The notes beneath the pieces were generated by a model, which was not told the DNA's origin, ran no database searches, and saw nothing but the letters and a program-made list of their open reading frames with translations. 64,000 bases of DNA from Streptomyces alanosinicus. Lineage in GTDB: Bacteria; Actinomycetota; Actinomycetes; Streptomycetales; Streptomycetaceae. The stretch spans positions 1 through 64,000 of the forward strand of contig NZ_BMVG01000024.1 in assembly GCF_014650595.1 (NCBI RefSeq), given 5' to 3'. The translations under genes were made by a program, and so were the position numbers. Position 1 is the stretch's first letter. The number at the start of each line of letters is the position of its first letter. Positions 40,396 through 49,174 of the stretch are shown piece by piece.

Positions 40396-41619
40396 TCACC
40401 CCATCTCGACGCGCAGTCCCTCCAGTCCCCGGATCACAAAGTTCGGTTTCCGCTTCGGCTCCGCCGCCAGGGTCAGTGTCGGGGCCCGGCGGAGAAGGGC
40501 CGTCATCGAGGCGGACAGTTCGATACGGGCCAGGGGGGCGCCGATGCAGTAGTGGATGCCGGCGCTGAAGGAGATGTGCGGGTTGTCCTCGCGGGTCAGG
40601 TCCAGACGGCCGGGGTCGGTGAAGACGGCCGGGTCGTGGTTCGCGGAACCGAAGAGCATGGCGATCTCCGAGCCCTTCGGGATCGTCGTGCCGTCGATCT
40701 CGATGTCGTCCAGCACCCAGCGTTCGAAGAGCTGCAGCGGGGTGTCGTAGCGCATCAGCTCCTCGATCGCGGAGGGGACCAGGGAGTGGTCGGCGCGCAG
40801 GGCGGCCAGCTGGTCCGGGTTGCGCAGCAGTGCCCACCAGCCGTTCACCGTGGCGTTGACCGTGGCCTCGTGCCCCGCGTTGAGCAGCAGCACGGCCGTG
40901 GAGATCATCTCCTGCTCGGTGAGCCGGTCGTCGTCCTCGTCGTGCGCCGCGATCAGCCCGGAGATCAAATCCTCGCCGGGTTCCTTGCGGCGCGCGGCGA
41001 TCAGCTCGCGCAGATACTCCGAGAACTCCACCGAGGCGCGCACCGCCTTCGCGGCACTCTCCTCGGACGGGTTCAGTTCATACATTCCGCAGATGTCCGC
41101 GGACCAGGGGCGCAGCCGGTCGCGGTCCGCCTCCGGGATGCCGAGCATCTCGGCGATCACCGCGACCGGCAGCGGCTCCGCTACATCCGTCAGCAGATCG
41201 CCGCCGCCCGCCTCGACCAGCTTCCCCACCAGCTCGTCCGCCAGGTCGTGCACATACGGCTTGAGCCGCTCCACCGTGCGCGGCGTGAACGCCTTCGACA
41301 CCAGGCGCCGGATCCGGGTGTGGTCCGGCGGCTCCAGGTCGAGCATGCCGTGGTCGTTGAGCGTGTGGAACGGTTCGTGCTCCGGCGGGGGCGCGGTCCG
41401 CCCGAACTCCTCGTGCCCGTACCGGTGCTGATACGTCCGGCCCAGCCGGCGGTCCCGCAACAGCGCCGAGACGTCCGCGTGGTGCGGGAGGAGCCACTGG
41501 TCGGTCGCCTCGTACCGGATCACCCTGCCCCGAGCGCGCAGCTCGGCGTAGGCCGGGTAGGGATCGGCGAGGAACGCCGGGTCCCACGGGTCGAACGTCA
41601 CGTCCTTGGAGCCAGCCAT
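40396..41619 (-). CDS. Cytochrome P450
   Basis: A 407-residue soluble bacterial P450. The heme-binding loop FSAGIHYCIGAPLAR is near residue 345, the E-x-x-R helix is SAIEELMRY near 280, and the I-helix is LLLNAGHEATVNATVNG near residue 240. The usual acid-alcohol pair (E-T) reads E-A here, with Thr one residue later. EryF also has Ala at this place and uses substrate-assisted proton delivery, so a hydroxylase or tailoring role with a hydroxylated substrate is possible. No ferredoxin gene is adjacent, so redox partners are elsewhere. The substrate is unknown. Confidence 0.93.
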   Translation of the reverse strand: MAGSKDVTFDPWDPAFLADPYPAYAELRARGRVIRYEATDQWLLPHHADVSALLRDRRLGRTYQHRYGHEEFGRTAPPPEHEPFHTLNDHGMLDLEPPDHTRIRRLVSKAFTPRTVERLKPYVHDLADELVGKLVEAGGGDLLTDVAEPLPVAVIAEMLGIPEADRDRLRPWSADICGMYELNPSEESAAKAVRASVEFSEYLRELIAARRKEPGEDLISGLIAAHDEDDDRLTEQEMISTAVLLLNAGHEATVNATVNGWWALLRNPDQLAALRADHSLVPSAIEELMRYDTPLQLFERWVLDDIEIDGTTIPKGSEIAMLFGSANHDPAVFTDPGRLDLTREDNPHISFSAGIHYCIGAPLARIELSASMTALLRRAPTLTLAAEPKRKPNFVIRGLEGLRVEMG

Positions 41620-41683
41620 GCGGGGACGCTAACCCGCCGGACCGGCCGCTGACCAGGGGTCTCCGACGCCCGACACGCGTGCG

Positions 41684-42169
41684 TCAGATCCAGTCCGCGA
41701 GCAGGACGTAGTCGTAGTACCGGGAGACGTCCTCGCCACCCCCGTCGCCCTCGTCGGCCGTGGAGCCGTCAGGGCCGTTCCGGCTCGCGAGGATCATGTT
41801 CAGCTCGGGCAGGGCGTCGAAGCCGAGGTCGTTCTCCTCGACGGTGTGGCCCCGTTTCGCGAGCTGCCGGCAGAGGTCCTCGCTCGGGGTGCGGAAGACG
41901 TCGAGCCCCTCCAGCAGCACCCTTACGTCGGCCTCCTCGTCCTCGAAGCGGAACAGCTCCACACCGCTCAGCGCACCGCAGGTGAACCCGAGCACGAGGT
42001 CCAGCCTGGGCCCGTCGTGCGTGAGGACGATCTGCCCCGGGGCCACATCGCTCGCGACGGTCCGGAACAGCTCCCACTCCCGCAGCACGCCGCGCGCCGC
42101 CTCGACCGACATACCGAGCCGGAACGGCCCGGCCCCGATGTGCGGCAGCAGCTCCAGTTCGCTGGTCAT
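41684..42169 (-). CDS. Uncharacterised acidic protein downstream of two-component system
   Basis: A 161-residue protein (MTSELELLPHIGAGPFRLGM..., ending RYYDYVLLADWI). It is strongly acidic, with a repeated strand-helix pattern and an Asp/Gly-rich segment near residue 145. The opening GPFRLGMSVEAARGVL helix recurs in small uncharacterised actinobacterial proteins. No domain is recognised. ATG 42169 has GAGGAG about 10 bp upstream. It lies 41 bp after the response-regulator gene and may be the last gene of that operon. Confidence 0.7.
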   Translation of the reverse strand: MTSELELLPHIGAGPFRLGMSVEAARGVLREWELFRTVASDVAPGQIVLTHDGPRLDLVLGFTCGALSGVELFRFEDEEADVRVLLEGLDVFRTPSEDLCRQLAKRGHTVEENDLGFDALPELNMILASRNGPDGSTADEGDGGGEDVSRYYDYVLLADWI

Positions 42170-42210
42170 TCCACGTTCGCTCCTCGTCGTGCAGGCCGGA
42201 GGACACAGCA

Positions 42211-42876
42211 TCAGCTCGGCGTCACCAGCCGGGCCTCGTAGGCGAACACCGCTGCCTGGGTGCGGTCTCTGAGGCCCAGCTTCACCAGGATCCGGCTCAC
42301 ATGGGTCTTGATCGTCGACTCCGCCACCACCAGCCGCTCCGCTATCTCCGCGTTCGACAGGCCCTGGGCGATCAGGATCAGCACCTCCGTCTCGCGTTCC
42401 GTCAGCTCACCGTAGGACGCCTGGGCCGCCGGCATCAGACGCGGCGTCTCCGACAGGCGGGAGAACTCCGTGATCAGCCGTTTGGTGACCGAGGGGGCCA
42501 GCAGGGCCTCACCGGAGGCCACCACCCGGACGCCGTCGGCCAGCTGACGCGCCGAGGCGTCCTTGAGCAGGAAGCCCGAGGCCCCCGCGCGCAGCGCCTG
42601 GTACACATACTCGTCCAGGTCGAAGGTCGTCAGGACCAGCACCTTCGCCGCACCGTCCGCGGCGACGATCTCCCGGGTCGCCTCGATGCCGTTCAGCTCC
42701 GGCATCCGGATGTCCATCAGGACGACGTCCGGGGCGAGGGTACGGACCCGTTCCACCGCCTCCCTGCCGTTGACGGCCTCGCCGACGACTTCGATGTCCG
42801 GCATCGCGTTCAACAGGACCGAGAAGCCTTCGCGGACCATCATCTGATCGTCCGCGATCAGCACGCGGATGGTCAT
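42211..42876 (-). CDS. NarL/LuxR-type response regulator (second system)
   Basis: A 221-residue regulator: a receiver domain with the acidic pair in VLIADDQMMVREG, the phospho-Asp in VVLMDIRMPELNG near residue 54, and the Lys in GFLLKDAS. A LuxR helix-turn-helix follows, with LTERETEVLILIAQGLSNAEIAERL and STIKTHVSRILVKLGLRDR (residues ~155-205). The HTH is nearly identical to that of the other regulator in this window (44324-45004), so both may bind the same DNA word. Its start overlaps the histidine-kinase stop (ATGA). Confidence 0.93.
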   Translation of the reverse strand: MTIRVLIADDQMMVREGFSVLLNAMPDIEVVGEAVNGREAVERVRTLAPDVVLMDIRMPELNGIEATREIVAADGAAKVLVLTTFDLDEYVYQALRAGASGFLLKDASARQLADGVRVVASGEALLAPSVTKRLITEFSRLSETPRLMPAAQASYGELTERETEVLILIAQGLSNAEIAERLVVAESTIKTHVSRILVKLGLRDRTQAAVFAYEARLVTPS

Positions 42877-44219
42877 GCGTCCCCTTCGATCGCGGTGACC
42901 GGCGGTACCGGCAGGAACACCGTCACCTCATAGCCCCCGTCCCGCGTCGGGGCCGTCGTCATCTCGCCGTTCAGCATGGAGACGCGCTCCCGCATGCCGG
43001 TGAGGCCGTGCCCGGCGCCCGGTGAGGGCTTTATCAGGTGCGGGGCGGGCGGTGGGCCGTTGACTATGCGCAGGCCCAGACCGCCGAGGACATAGCCGAT
43101 CTCCACGCGGGCACCGGCTCCCGGCGCGTGCCGCAGGACGTTGCTCAGGGCCTCCTGGACGATCCGGTACGCCGACAGCTCCACCCCCTGCGGCAGCTCG
43201 CGGACCGCGCCGGTCACCGCCTTGTCCACCTCCAGGCCGGCCTGGCGCACATTGGCGAGCAGCCCGTCCAGATCGGCGAGGGTCGGCTGCGGGGCGTCCG
43301 GCGCCTCGTAGTCCTCCGCGCGCACCACCCCGAGGACCCGGCGCAGCTCGGTCAGGGCCGCCACCGCGTTCTCCCGGATGGTGACGAACGCCTTCTCCAG
43401 CTCCTCCGGCGGGTCCTGGACCCGGTAGGGCGCGGCCTCCGCCTGGATGGCGACCACCGACATGTGATGGGCGACCACGTCATGCAGCTCGCGGGCGATG
43501 GTGGTGCGCTCCTCCAACAGGGTGCGACGGGAGCGTTCGTGCTCGGTCACCGTCTGCTGGGCGGTCACCTCCTGCCGGGCCTCCCGGCGTATGTGCCAGA
43601 CCGTGACGACCAGCAGGACCAGCGCCGACAGGAACAGCATCGGGCCGGTGTCGGTGGCGTAATCCCGGCCGAAGAGCGCCTCGACGAAGAGGGCGTAGAA
43701 CGCGGTCAACAGCCACATCCAGGCCGCCGTGCGCGGGCGGGTGCGGATCGCCACGACGGTGAGCACCACCATGTGGGAGATGAAGCTGCTCGGCAGCCAC
43801 GGCCAGGTGTCCCAGTCGCTGCCGGTGATCGCCGTGGCCGTCGTCGCCGCGAACGACGCCCAGAACGCCGCCGTCGGACGCACCAGGGTCAGCAGCACCG
43901 GGGTCAGCGCCAGCAGTGCACGGACGACGGCCCTGAGCCCCGCCTCGTTGTCCGCCATGGCGACCAGGGCCGCGAATCCGCCCGCGGCCGCCACCGTCGC
44001 GTGCGGGGCCCAGGCCGCGTACCCCCTGAGGCGGCCGGGCAGTCGGCGGGCGAGCGGGCCGTCCACGGCCGCCAGGGGCAGCGGGCGGTAGGCGAAGGCG
44101 TCCTGGAACAGGTCCTGGCGCAGGCCGCGCAGGGCGCCCGCGGCGAGCCGGAACTCCGGGCTGCGCGGCCGGTCGGCCGGGCCCGGCGGTGTCGTCTGCG
44201 TGTGCGTCGTCTGGGTCAC
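42873..44219 (-). CDS. Sensor histidine kinase, HisKA_3 type (second system)
   Basis: About 448 residues. The membrane part has five to six helices (about residues 80-215). The phospho-acceptor helix is RTTIARELHDVVAHHMSVVA near residue 240, and a short HATPase domain ends the protein (AYRIVQEALSNVLRHAPG, then GHGLTGMRERV). It pairs with the regulator that overlaps it. Start: GTG 44219 (VTQTTHTQ) or TTG 44225; neither has a good ribosome binding site. The 18-bp shared word at 44286-44303 lies 67 bp upstream of GTG 44219. The signal is unknown. Confidence 0.9.
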   Translation of the reverse strand: MTQTTHTQTTPPGPADRPRSPEFRLAAGALRGLRQDLFQDAFAYRPLPLAAVDGPLARRLPGRLRGYAAWAPHATVAAAGGFAALVAMADNEAGLRAVVRALLALTPVLLTLVRPTAAFWASFAATTATAITGSDWDTWPWLPSSFISHMVVLTVVAIRTRPRTAAWMWLLTAFYALFVEALFGRDYATDTGPMLFLSALVLLVVTVWHIRREARQEVTAQQTVTEHERSRRTLLEERTTIARELHDVVAHHMSVVAIQAEAAPYRVQDPPEELEKAFVTIRENAVAALTELRRVLGVVRAEDYEAPDAPQPTLADLDGLLANVRQAGLEVDKAVTGAVRELPQGVELSAYRIVQEALSNVLRHAPGAGARVEIGYVLGGLGLRIVNGPPPAPHLIKPSPGAGHGLTGMRERVSMLNGEMTTAPTRDGGYEVTVFLPVPPVTAIEGDA

Positions 44220-44285
44220 ATACAAAACGGTATGCGCGCAGGCGCGTCGCGGTCGTCCCCTTGCAGAGGGGTCCTCCCGGGTCCT

Positions 44286-44303
44286 TCTCAGGTACTACGG
44301 GTA
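44286..44303 (-). promoter_or_regulatory. 18-bp word shared with the other two-component operon (copy 1)
   Basis: On the minus strand TACCCGTAGTACCTGAGA, identical to 49175-49192. It sits in the 98-bp gap upstream of the second histidine kinase. Probable response-regulator binding site. Confidence 0.6.
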
Positions 44304-44323
44304 GCCCCGCAGGTCGGGCGCGG

Positions 44324-45004
44324 TCAGCGGCCGCCGGGGCGGACCAGCCCGGACTCGTAGGCGAAGACCGCCGCCTGGGTGCGGTCCCTGAGCCCCAGCT
44401 TCACCAGGATCCGGCCCACGTGCGTCTTCACGGTCTGCTCGGCCACGACCAGCCGGTCGGCGATCTCCGCGTTCGACAGGCCCTGCGCGATCAGCGCCAG
44501 CACCTCCGTCTCCCGTTCGGTGAGGTCGCCGACGCGCTGCTTGAGCGGGGCCCGGCGGCTGCCGTCCAGTCGGGAGAACTCGGCGATGAGGCGGCGGGTG
44601 ACACCGGGAGCGAGCAGGGCGTCACCCGCGGCCACGATCCGTACCGCCTCGGCCAGCTTGTCCGCGGAGGCGTCCTTGAGCAGAAAGCCGGAGGCCCCGG
44701 CCCGCAGCGCCTCGTACACGTACTCGTCCAGGTCGAACGTGGTCAGCACCAGCACCTTCACGGCCGGATACTCGGCGGTGATCCGGCGGGTCGCCTCGAT
44801 GCCGCCGAGTTCCGGCATCCGGATGTCCATCAGCACCACGTGCGGGACCAGCTCCGCGGTCTGGGCGATCGCGTCCACGCCGTCCACCGCCTGCCCGATC
44901 ACCTCGATGTCGGGCTGGGTGTTGAGCAGCACGGTGAAACCCTGCCGGACCATCTGCTGGTCGTCGGCGATCAGTACGCGGATGGTGCCGGCACCGCTCG
45001 TCAT
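44324..45004 (-). CDS. NarL/LuxR-type response regulator (first system)
   Basis: A 226-residue regulator with receiver motifs VLIADDQQMVRQG, VVLMDIRMPELGG (phospho-Asp near residue 58) and GFLLKDAS, and a LuxR helix-turn-helix LTERETEVLALIAQGLSNAEIADRL then QTVKTHVGRILVKLGLRDR. It is a close paralogue of the regulator at 42211-42876. It is the fourth gene of the hydrolase-acyltransferase-kinase-regulator unit, 110 bp after the kinase stop; that gap contains a 14-bp tandem repeat. Confidence 0.93.
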   Translation of the reverse strand: MTSGAGTIRVLIADDQQMVRQGFTVLLNTQPDIEVIGQAVDGVDAIAQTAELVPHVVLMDIRMPELGGIEATRRITAEYPAVKVLVLTTFDLDEYVYEALRAGASGFLLKDASADKLAEAVRIVAAGDALLAPGVTRRLIAEFSRLDGSRRAPLKQRVGDLTERETEVLALIAQGLSNAEIADRLVVAEQTVKTHVGRILVKLGLRDRTQAAVFAYESGLVRPGGR

Positions 45005-45044
45005 GGGACCTGTTCTCCTGTCGGGGCTTGTCAGCTGTGCGGAT

Positions 45045-45085
45045 CGGATACACGGAATCGGATACAGGGAATCGGATACGAGGAC
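45045..45085. repeat. 14-bp tandem repeat between kinase and regulator genes
   Basis: cggatacacggaat (45045-45058), cggatacagggaat (45059-45072) and cggatacgaggac (45073-45085), then a partial cggat. It lies about 30 bp beyond the histidine-kinase stop. Confidence 0.8.
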
Positions 45086-45114
45086 CGGATCCGAAGAAAG
45101 GGCGAAGGCCCAGG

Positions 45115-46620
45115 TCAGGACGGTGAGGGGGGTGAGGGCTCGGGCGGCTCGGGGGCGGCTCCCCTCGGCAGGAACGCCGTCACCACGAACCCGCCGGTCC
45201 GGGACGGCTTCGCCTCGACCTGTCCGCCCAGCATCGCCGCGCGCTCCCGCATGCCCAGCAGGCCGTGGCCGCTGCCCGGGGACGGCGGGACCGGACGGCT
45301 GGGACGCGAGTTGGAGACGCTCAGGTATATGCCGCCGGGGAGGTGGGCGATGTCCACGCGGACCTTCGCTCCCGGCGCGTGCCGCAGGACGTTGCTCAGG
45401 GCCTCCTGGACGATCCGGTACGCGGACAGCTCCACGCCCGGTGAGTAGCCGTGCGGGTCGCCCTCCTCGGCCTTCACCACGTCCAGGCCGGCCGCCCTGG
45501 TGTTCTCCAGCAGGGAGTCCAGCCGGGCGAGGTTGGGCTGCGGGGCGTGGGGAGCCGCTCCGGTGCCGGGCGCGGACACGCCCGGGGAGTCCTCGACGGC
45601 CTCCGGTTCGTCCGGGCTCTCCGAACGCAGCACTCCGAGCACCCGACGCAGCTCGGTCAGGGCCTCCAGCGCGTTGTTGCGGATGCCCGTGAGGTTCTCC
45701 TTCAGCTCGTCCGAGGGGTTCTCGACCAGGTGGGGGGCCACCTGGGCCTGGATGGAGATCACCGACATGTGGTGGGCGACCACGTCATGCAGTTCCCGGG
45801 CGATACGGCTGCGCTCCTCCAGCAGGGTGCGGCGGGCCCGCTCCTCCGCGGTGATCGTCGTCTGCTGGACCAGTTCTGTTCGGGCCACGCTGCGGCTGCG
45901 CAGGGCGACACCGATGACGGCGGCGACGGCGAACAGGGCCAGGGCGGCGGGCCCCGTCGGGGAGTAGTAGAGCGCTCCGATGCCGCCTTCGACGACGAAG
46001 GTCGCGAGGGCGGTCGCGGCGAACGCGGCGACGGTGCCGCGGGGGCGTACGCGCAGGGCGAGGAGCAGGATCACGGCCATGTGGGCGATCAGTACGGGCG
46101 GCGACCAGGGCCAGTTGGGGCTGGAGAGCCGCATCGTGGCGATGTTCTGCCGGGCCAGCAGCGCGGTGGCGACGGCCGCGGCCAGGGACAGCGCCCACGC
46201 GGGGACCGGCCGCCACAGCGCCAGGAGGATGGCGAGGCCCTGCAGCAGTGCGCTCGGCAGCGCTACGGCGAGGGTGAAGCCATAGTCGTCGGACAGCTCC
46301 TCGGTGCCGGCCCCGGCGATACCGAGGGCCAGGTAGAAGACGACGAGATAGGTGAGCAGACGCAGCCAGCGGTACTTCGAGAACGGGGGTGACTGGGAGG
46401 ACGGGACCTCGCCCAGCCAGGCGCCCAGGCGGGCGGCCCGGGACCGGGCGACCGGACCGGTCTCGGCATCGGTATCGACCCCGGGATCAACCTCGTTGCC
46501 GGTGTCGTGCTCGGCCTCGGACGAGGTCCGGGAGGCAGGTGAGGTCACGCGCCCGGCGTCACCGGAACGGCCGGTCGGGTTCTCGGGGTCCGCGGACATC
46601 ACGGACGTAACTCTAGGCAT
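45115..46620 (-). CDS. Sensor histidine kinase, HisKA_3 type (first system)
   Basis: A 501-residue kinase. A disordered acidic N-terminus (to about 85) precedes several transmembrane helices (about 92-245). The phospho-acceptor helix is SRIARELHDVVAHHMSVISI near 275, and an HATPase domain follows (AYRIVQEALSNVLRHAPGAK, then GHGLLGMRERA). It is a paralogue of the kinase at 42873-44219, with the same DHp sequence. ATG 46620 overlaps the acyltransferase stop by 8 bp, which supports this start over the later MSADPEN start at 46599. Confidence 0.92.
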   Translation of the reverse strand: MPRVTSVMSADPENPTGRSGDAGRVTSPASRTSSEAEHDTGNEVDPGVDTDAETGPVARSRAARLGAWLGEVPSSQSPPFSKYRWLRLLTYLVVFYLALGIAGAGTEELSDDYGFTLAVALPSALLQGLAILLALWRPVPAWALSLAAAVATALLARQNIATMRLSSPNWPWSPPVLIAHMAVILLLALRVRPRGTVAAFAATALATFVVEGGIGALYYSPTGPAALALFAVAAVIGVALRSRSVARTELVQQTTITAEERARRTLLEERSRIARELHDVVAHHMSVISIQAQVAPHLVENPSDELKENLTGIRNNALEALTELRRVLGVLRSESPDEPEAVEDSPGVSAPGTGAAPHAPQPNLARLDSLLENTRAAGLDVVKAEEGDPHGYSPGVELSAYRIVQEALSNVLRHAPGAKVRVDIAHLPGGIYLSVSNSRPSRPVPPSPGSGHGLLGMRERAAMLGGQVEAKPSRTGGFVVTAFLPRGAAPEPPEPSPPSPS

Positions 46621-47965
46621 GGCGCGAGGACCTCGCTGAGGGGATATGACGGCGGATCACCTGCGAGGCGCGGTTCCGGCGGCGGGCGGGGCCCTGCTCG
46701 TGGTGCCGGAAGGCCGTCCAGCACAGGGCCAGGGCCAGCGCGAAGACGGGCAGCCACAGCAGCCGGGACGCCGCCCAACCCAGGGAGTCCGGTGCGGTGT
46801 GCAGGCCGGGCAGCCGGCCGGCCAGCAGGCCCATGGCCGTCGTGGCCATCATGGCCGTCTGGTGCCACAGGAAGATCGTCATCGCGGAGAGATTGACGAA
46901 GGCGATCACCGCCCAGGCCAGGGGCCGGGCCAGGGCGCGGCGCAGCCGGTCGCGGAGCAGGAGGGCGAGGCCGCACTGCGCCAGGCCGAAGGTGACGGCC
47001 GCCAGGGTCGGCGGGTTGAGGTTGGATATCGCCGCTCCGGGGACACCCACCATGGACGCCGGGTAGCCCGCGCAGGTGATGAGCAGGGCCGTGGCCGCTG
47101 TGCCCCCGAGCAGCAGGACCCAGGCCGAGCGGCGGCTGCGCAGCTCGCCCCGGGCCCAGGCGGCGCCCAGGGTGTACGGGACCAGCCAGCCCGCCACCAG
47201 ATTCACCCAGCCGAGCCAGGACGGGCCGAGATGCAGGCCGAAGCGCAGGACGTCCACATGCAGGACGACGACGAACGGCCACAGCGGGTTGAGGCGCGCG
47301 ACGAGCGGGGTGAGGGCCGTGAGCCCCGCGAAGACCAGCAGGAACCACAGCGGGGACAGCGCCAGCTTCACCAGCGTCTGGACCGTGGCCATGGGCGCGC
47401 CGACGAGGAGGAGGGCCACGGCGGCCACGGACCACAGAGCGAGCAACGCGGCCACCGGACGCAGCAGCCGGGTCAGCCGAGCCCGCAGCCAGCGGGCATA
47501 GCCGTCGCCCCGGGCGCGGGCCGAGGCCAGACTGCACGTCGCCACCTGGCCGCCCACCAGGAAGAACACGGCCAGTGTCTGGAAGAGCCAGGAGATCGGG
47601 GCCAGCCAGGGCATGTGCTGCAGCGGGCTCACCGTGCTGAGACCGCCGTCCCGCGCGACCAGCGCCGTCACCAGCCAGTGGCCGAGGACGACACCGAGGA
47701 TCGCGAACGCGCGCAGCGCGTCGATCGCCCGGTCCCGGGACGCGGGAGTGGCGGCGTCGACCTGCCGGGCGCCCCGGCGCAGGGCGTGCAGGGCGGTGGC
47801 GGGGGTGAGGGCTGCGCGCGTGCGGAGCGGGGCGGTCGGGGTCGTGGGCGGGGTGGGAGCGAAGGCGGCGGTCCGGGCGGCGTGACGAAAGGTACGGGTG
47901 GTGTGACGAGGGGTGCGGGTGGTGTGACGAGGGGTGCGGCGGATGCTTGCGATCTGCTCAGACAC
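46613..47965 (-). CDS. Acyltransferase family integral membrane protein
   Basis: A 450-residue protein of the acyltransferase-3 type: about ten transmembrane helices, with RDRAIDALRAFAILGVVLGHWLV near residue 77 (the His in G-H-W is the family catalytic residue) and a late IFLWHQTAMM. These enzymes O-acylate sugars, lipids or peptidoglycan at the membrane. The N-terminus carries a near-repeat TRTPRHT-TRTPRHT-TRTFRHA coded by a 21-bp tandem. GTG 47965 overlaps the upstream hydrolase stop by 8 bp. The operon with a cell-envelope-type sensor system suggests envelope modification (inference). Confidence 0.85.
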   Translation of the reverse strand: MSEQIASIRRTPRHTTRTPRHTTRTFRHAARTAAFAPTPPTTPTAPLRTRAALTPATALHALRRGARQVDAATPASRDRAIDALRAFAILGVVLGHWLVTALVARDGGLSTVSPLQHMPWLAPISWLFQTLAVFFLVGGQVATCSLASARARGDGYARWLRARLTRLLRPVAALLALWSVAAVALLLVGAPMATVQTLVKLALSPLWFLLVFAGLTALTPLVARLNPLWPFVVVLHVDVLRFGLHLGPSWLGWVNLVAGWLVPYTLGAAWARGELRSRRSAWVLLLGGTAATALLITCAGYPASMVGVPGAAISNLNPPTLAAVTFGLAQCGLALLLRDRLRRALARPLAWAVIAFVNLSAMTIFLWHQTAMMATTAMGLLAGRLPGLHTAPDSLGWAASRLLWLPVFALALALCWTAFRHHEQGPARRRNRASQVIRRHIPSARSSRHA

Positions 47966-49067
47966 GGGTCACCTCAGAGGTCTCGCCGAGGGTGATCCGG
48001 GCCAGGTTGGCGAGGGAGGCCGAGCCCGGGGTGAAGTAGTCGCTGTGGCCGGCGCCGGCCGCGTCGAAGACCCGGGCGCCGAAGGCGTGCGAGACCGGGT
48101 CTGCGCCGAAGCCGACGGTCGTGCCGAAGAGGGTGGCGCTGGTGTGCGGGATGTGCCGGATCCAGTCGTCGCTGCCGCGGGCCGCCCAGATGCGGGCGTT
48201 GCTGTGCAGGGCCGCGGCGGAGTCCGCGCCGGTGCCGGGGCTGCCGACCAGGGCGATGTCGTCGGCGGCCAGGCCGGCGGCGGCTCGCCCGCAGACGACC
48301 GTGCCGTAGGAGTGGCACAGCACCGAGAGATGGGCCCGCGGCTTGGTCGCGGCGCGCAGCTCGCTGACGAAGGCGCGCAGCCGGGGAGCGGCCTCGTCGG
48401 CGCGGGACGTCGTGGTCACCGTGGTGCTGACCGTGGCCGGCGTTTCGTAGCCCAGCCAGGAGATGACGGCGACGGTGGTGCCGTGGGGTGCGCGGTGGGT
48501 GAGGTCTCCGTACAGCGCCGCGGCGGCCTTGTGGAAGCGGGCGTAGGTGTCCAGGGAGGTGTCCGAGCCGGGGACCAGGACCGCGATGTGGTCGGCGCGG
48601 GCGAGGTCACCGAGGACCTCCGTGGCCTGGCCGGAGCCTCGGCCGTCGAAGGTGAGGAGGTTGCGGGACGGGGCGGCCAGGGCCTGGTCGGCGGCGGCGC
48701 GCCGGGGGTCGCCGTGCGCGGCGGCCATGCGGGCGGCGCGGGTGGCGTCGGCGCGGTTGGCCTCGTAGGTGGTGTGCAGGGTGGTGGCGGTGAGCGGGGG
48801 GAGCGTCGCCGGAGCGGGGGCCGGGATCTGGGGGCGGGCGGCGCCGGAGAGAGGGACGGCGACGGCCGCGGTGAGGAGGGCGGCGAGGAAGGTGCGGCGC
48901 CATCTCTGGGTGCGGGTGCCGTGGGGCGGCGTGCGGGTGCCGTGGGGCGCGGGGCGGGTGCTGTGGGGCGGGGTGCGGGTGCTGTGGGGCGCGATCGCCG
49001 CCCGCGGCTGCGGGTCCTTGGAGAGGGAAACGGCTGCGCCGGAGGAGAGCGTGGAAGCGTGGCCCAT
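47958..49067 (-). CDS. Secreted or anchored alpha/beta hydrolase (DUF1023)
   Basis: A 369-residue protein. An N-terminal region rich in short Thr/His/Pro repeats (21-bp DNA tandem) is followed by a signal-anchor-like helix (TFLAALLTAAVAVPLSG, about residue 60-76) and a DUF1023 hydrolase domain with the nucleophile elbow LSVLCHSYGTVVCG and LVGSPGTGAD. Acts outside or at the membrane. ATG 49067 has AAAGGAA at about 9 bp. It is the first gene of the operon with the acyltransferase and the first two-component system. The 18-bp shared word lies 108 bp upstream. The substrate is unknown. Confidence 0.85.
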   Translation of the reverse strand: MGHASTLSSGAAVSLSKDPQPRAAIAPHSTRTPPHSTRPAPHGTRTPPHGTRTQRWRRTFLAALLTAAVAVPLSGAARPQIPAPAPATLPPLTATTLHTTYEANRADATRAARMAAAHGDPRRAAADQALAAPSRNLLTFDGRGSGQATEVLGDLARADHIAVLVPGSDTSLDTYARFHKAAAALYGDLTHRAPHGTTVAVISWLGYETPATVSTTVTTTSRADEAAPRLRAFVSELRAATKPRAHLSVLCHSYGTVVCGRAAAGLAADDIALVGSPGTGADSAAALHSNARIWAARGSDDWIRHIPHTSATLFGTTVGFGADPVSHAFGARVFDAAGAGHSDYFTPGSASLANLARITLGETSEVTRV

Positions 49068-49174
49068 GGTCGGGTTCCTTTCAGATCGCCCGGCCATCGG
49101 GCTTCTCTGACAAGGAAATTAGGGACCGGAGCCTGTCGTCGGCGTCCCGCCATGGAGCTGTCCTGCGGGGTAGC

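Noticed and set aside
37314..41619. Biosynthetic gene cluster (regulator, ABC exporter, P450)
   Set aside because: No core biosynthetic enzyme lies near, and the P450 is convergent with the exporter. The grouping looks accidental.
41700..41730. Another copy of the CGTAGTACC word
   Set aside because: It lies inside the coding sequence 41684-42169 (Tyr/Asp codons near the C-terminus) and matches only part of the word.
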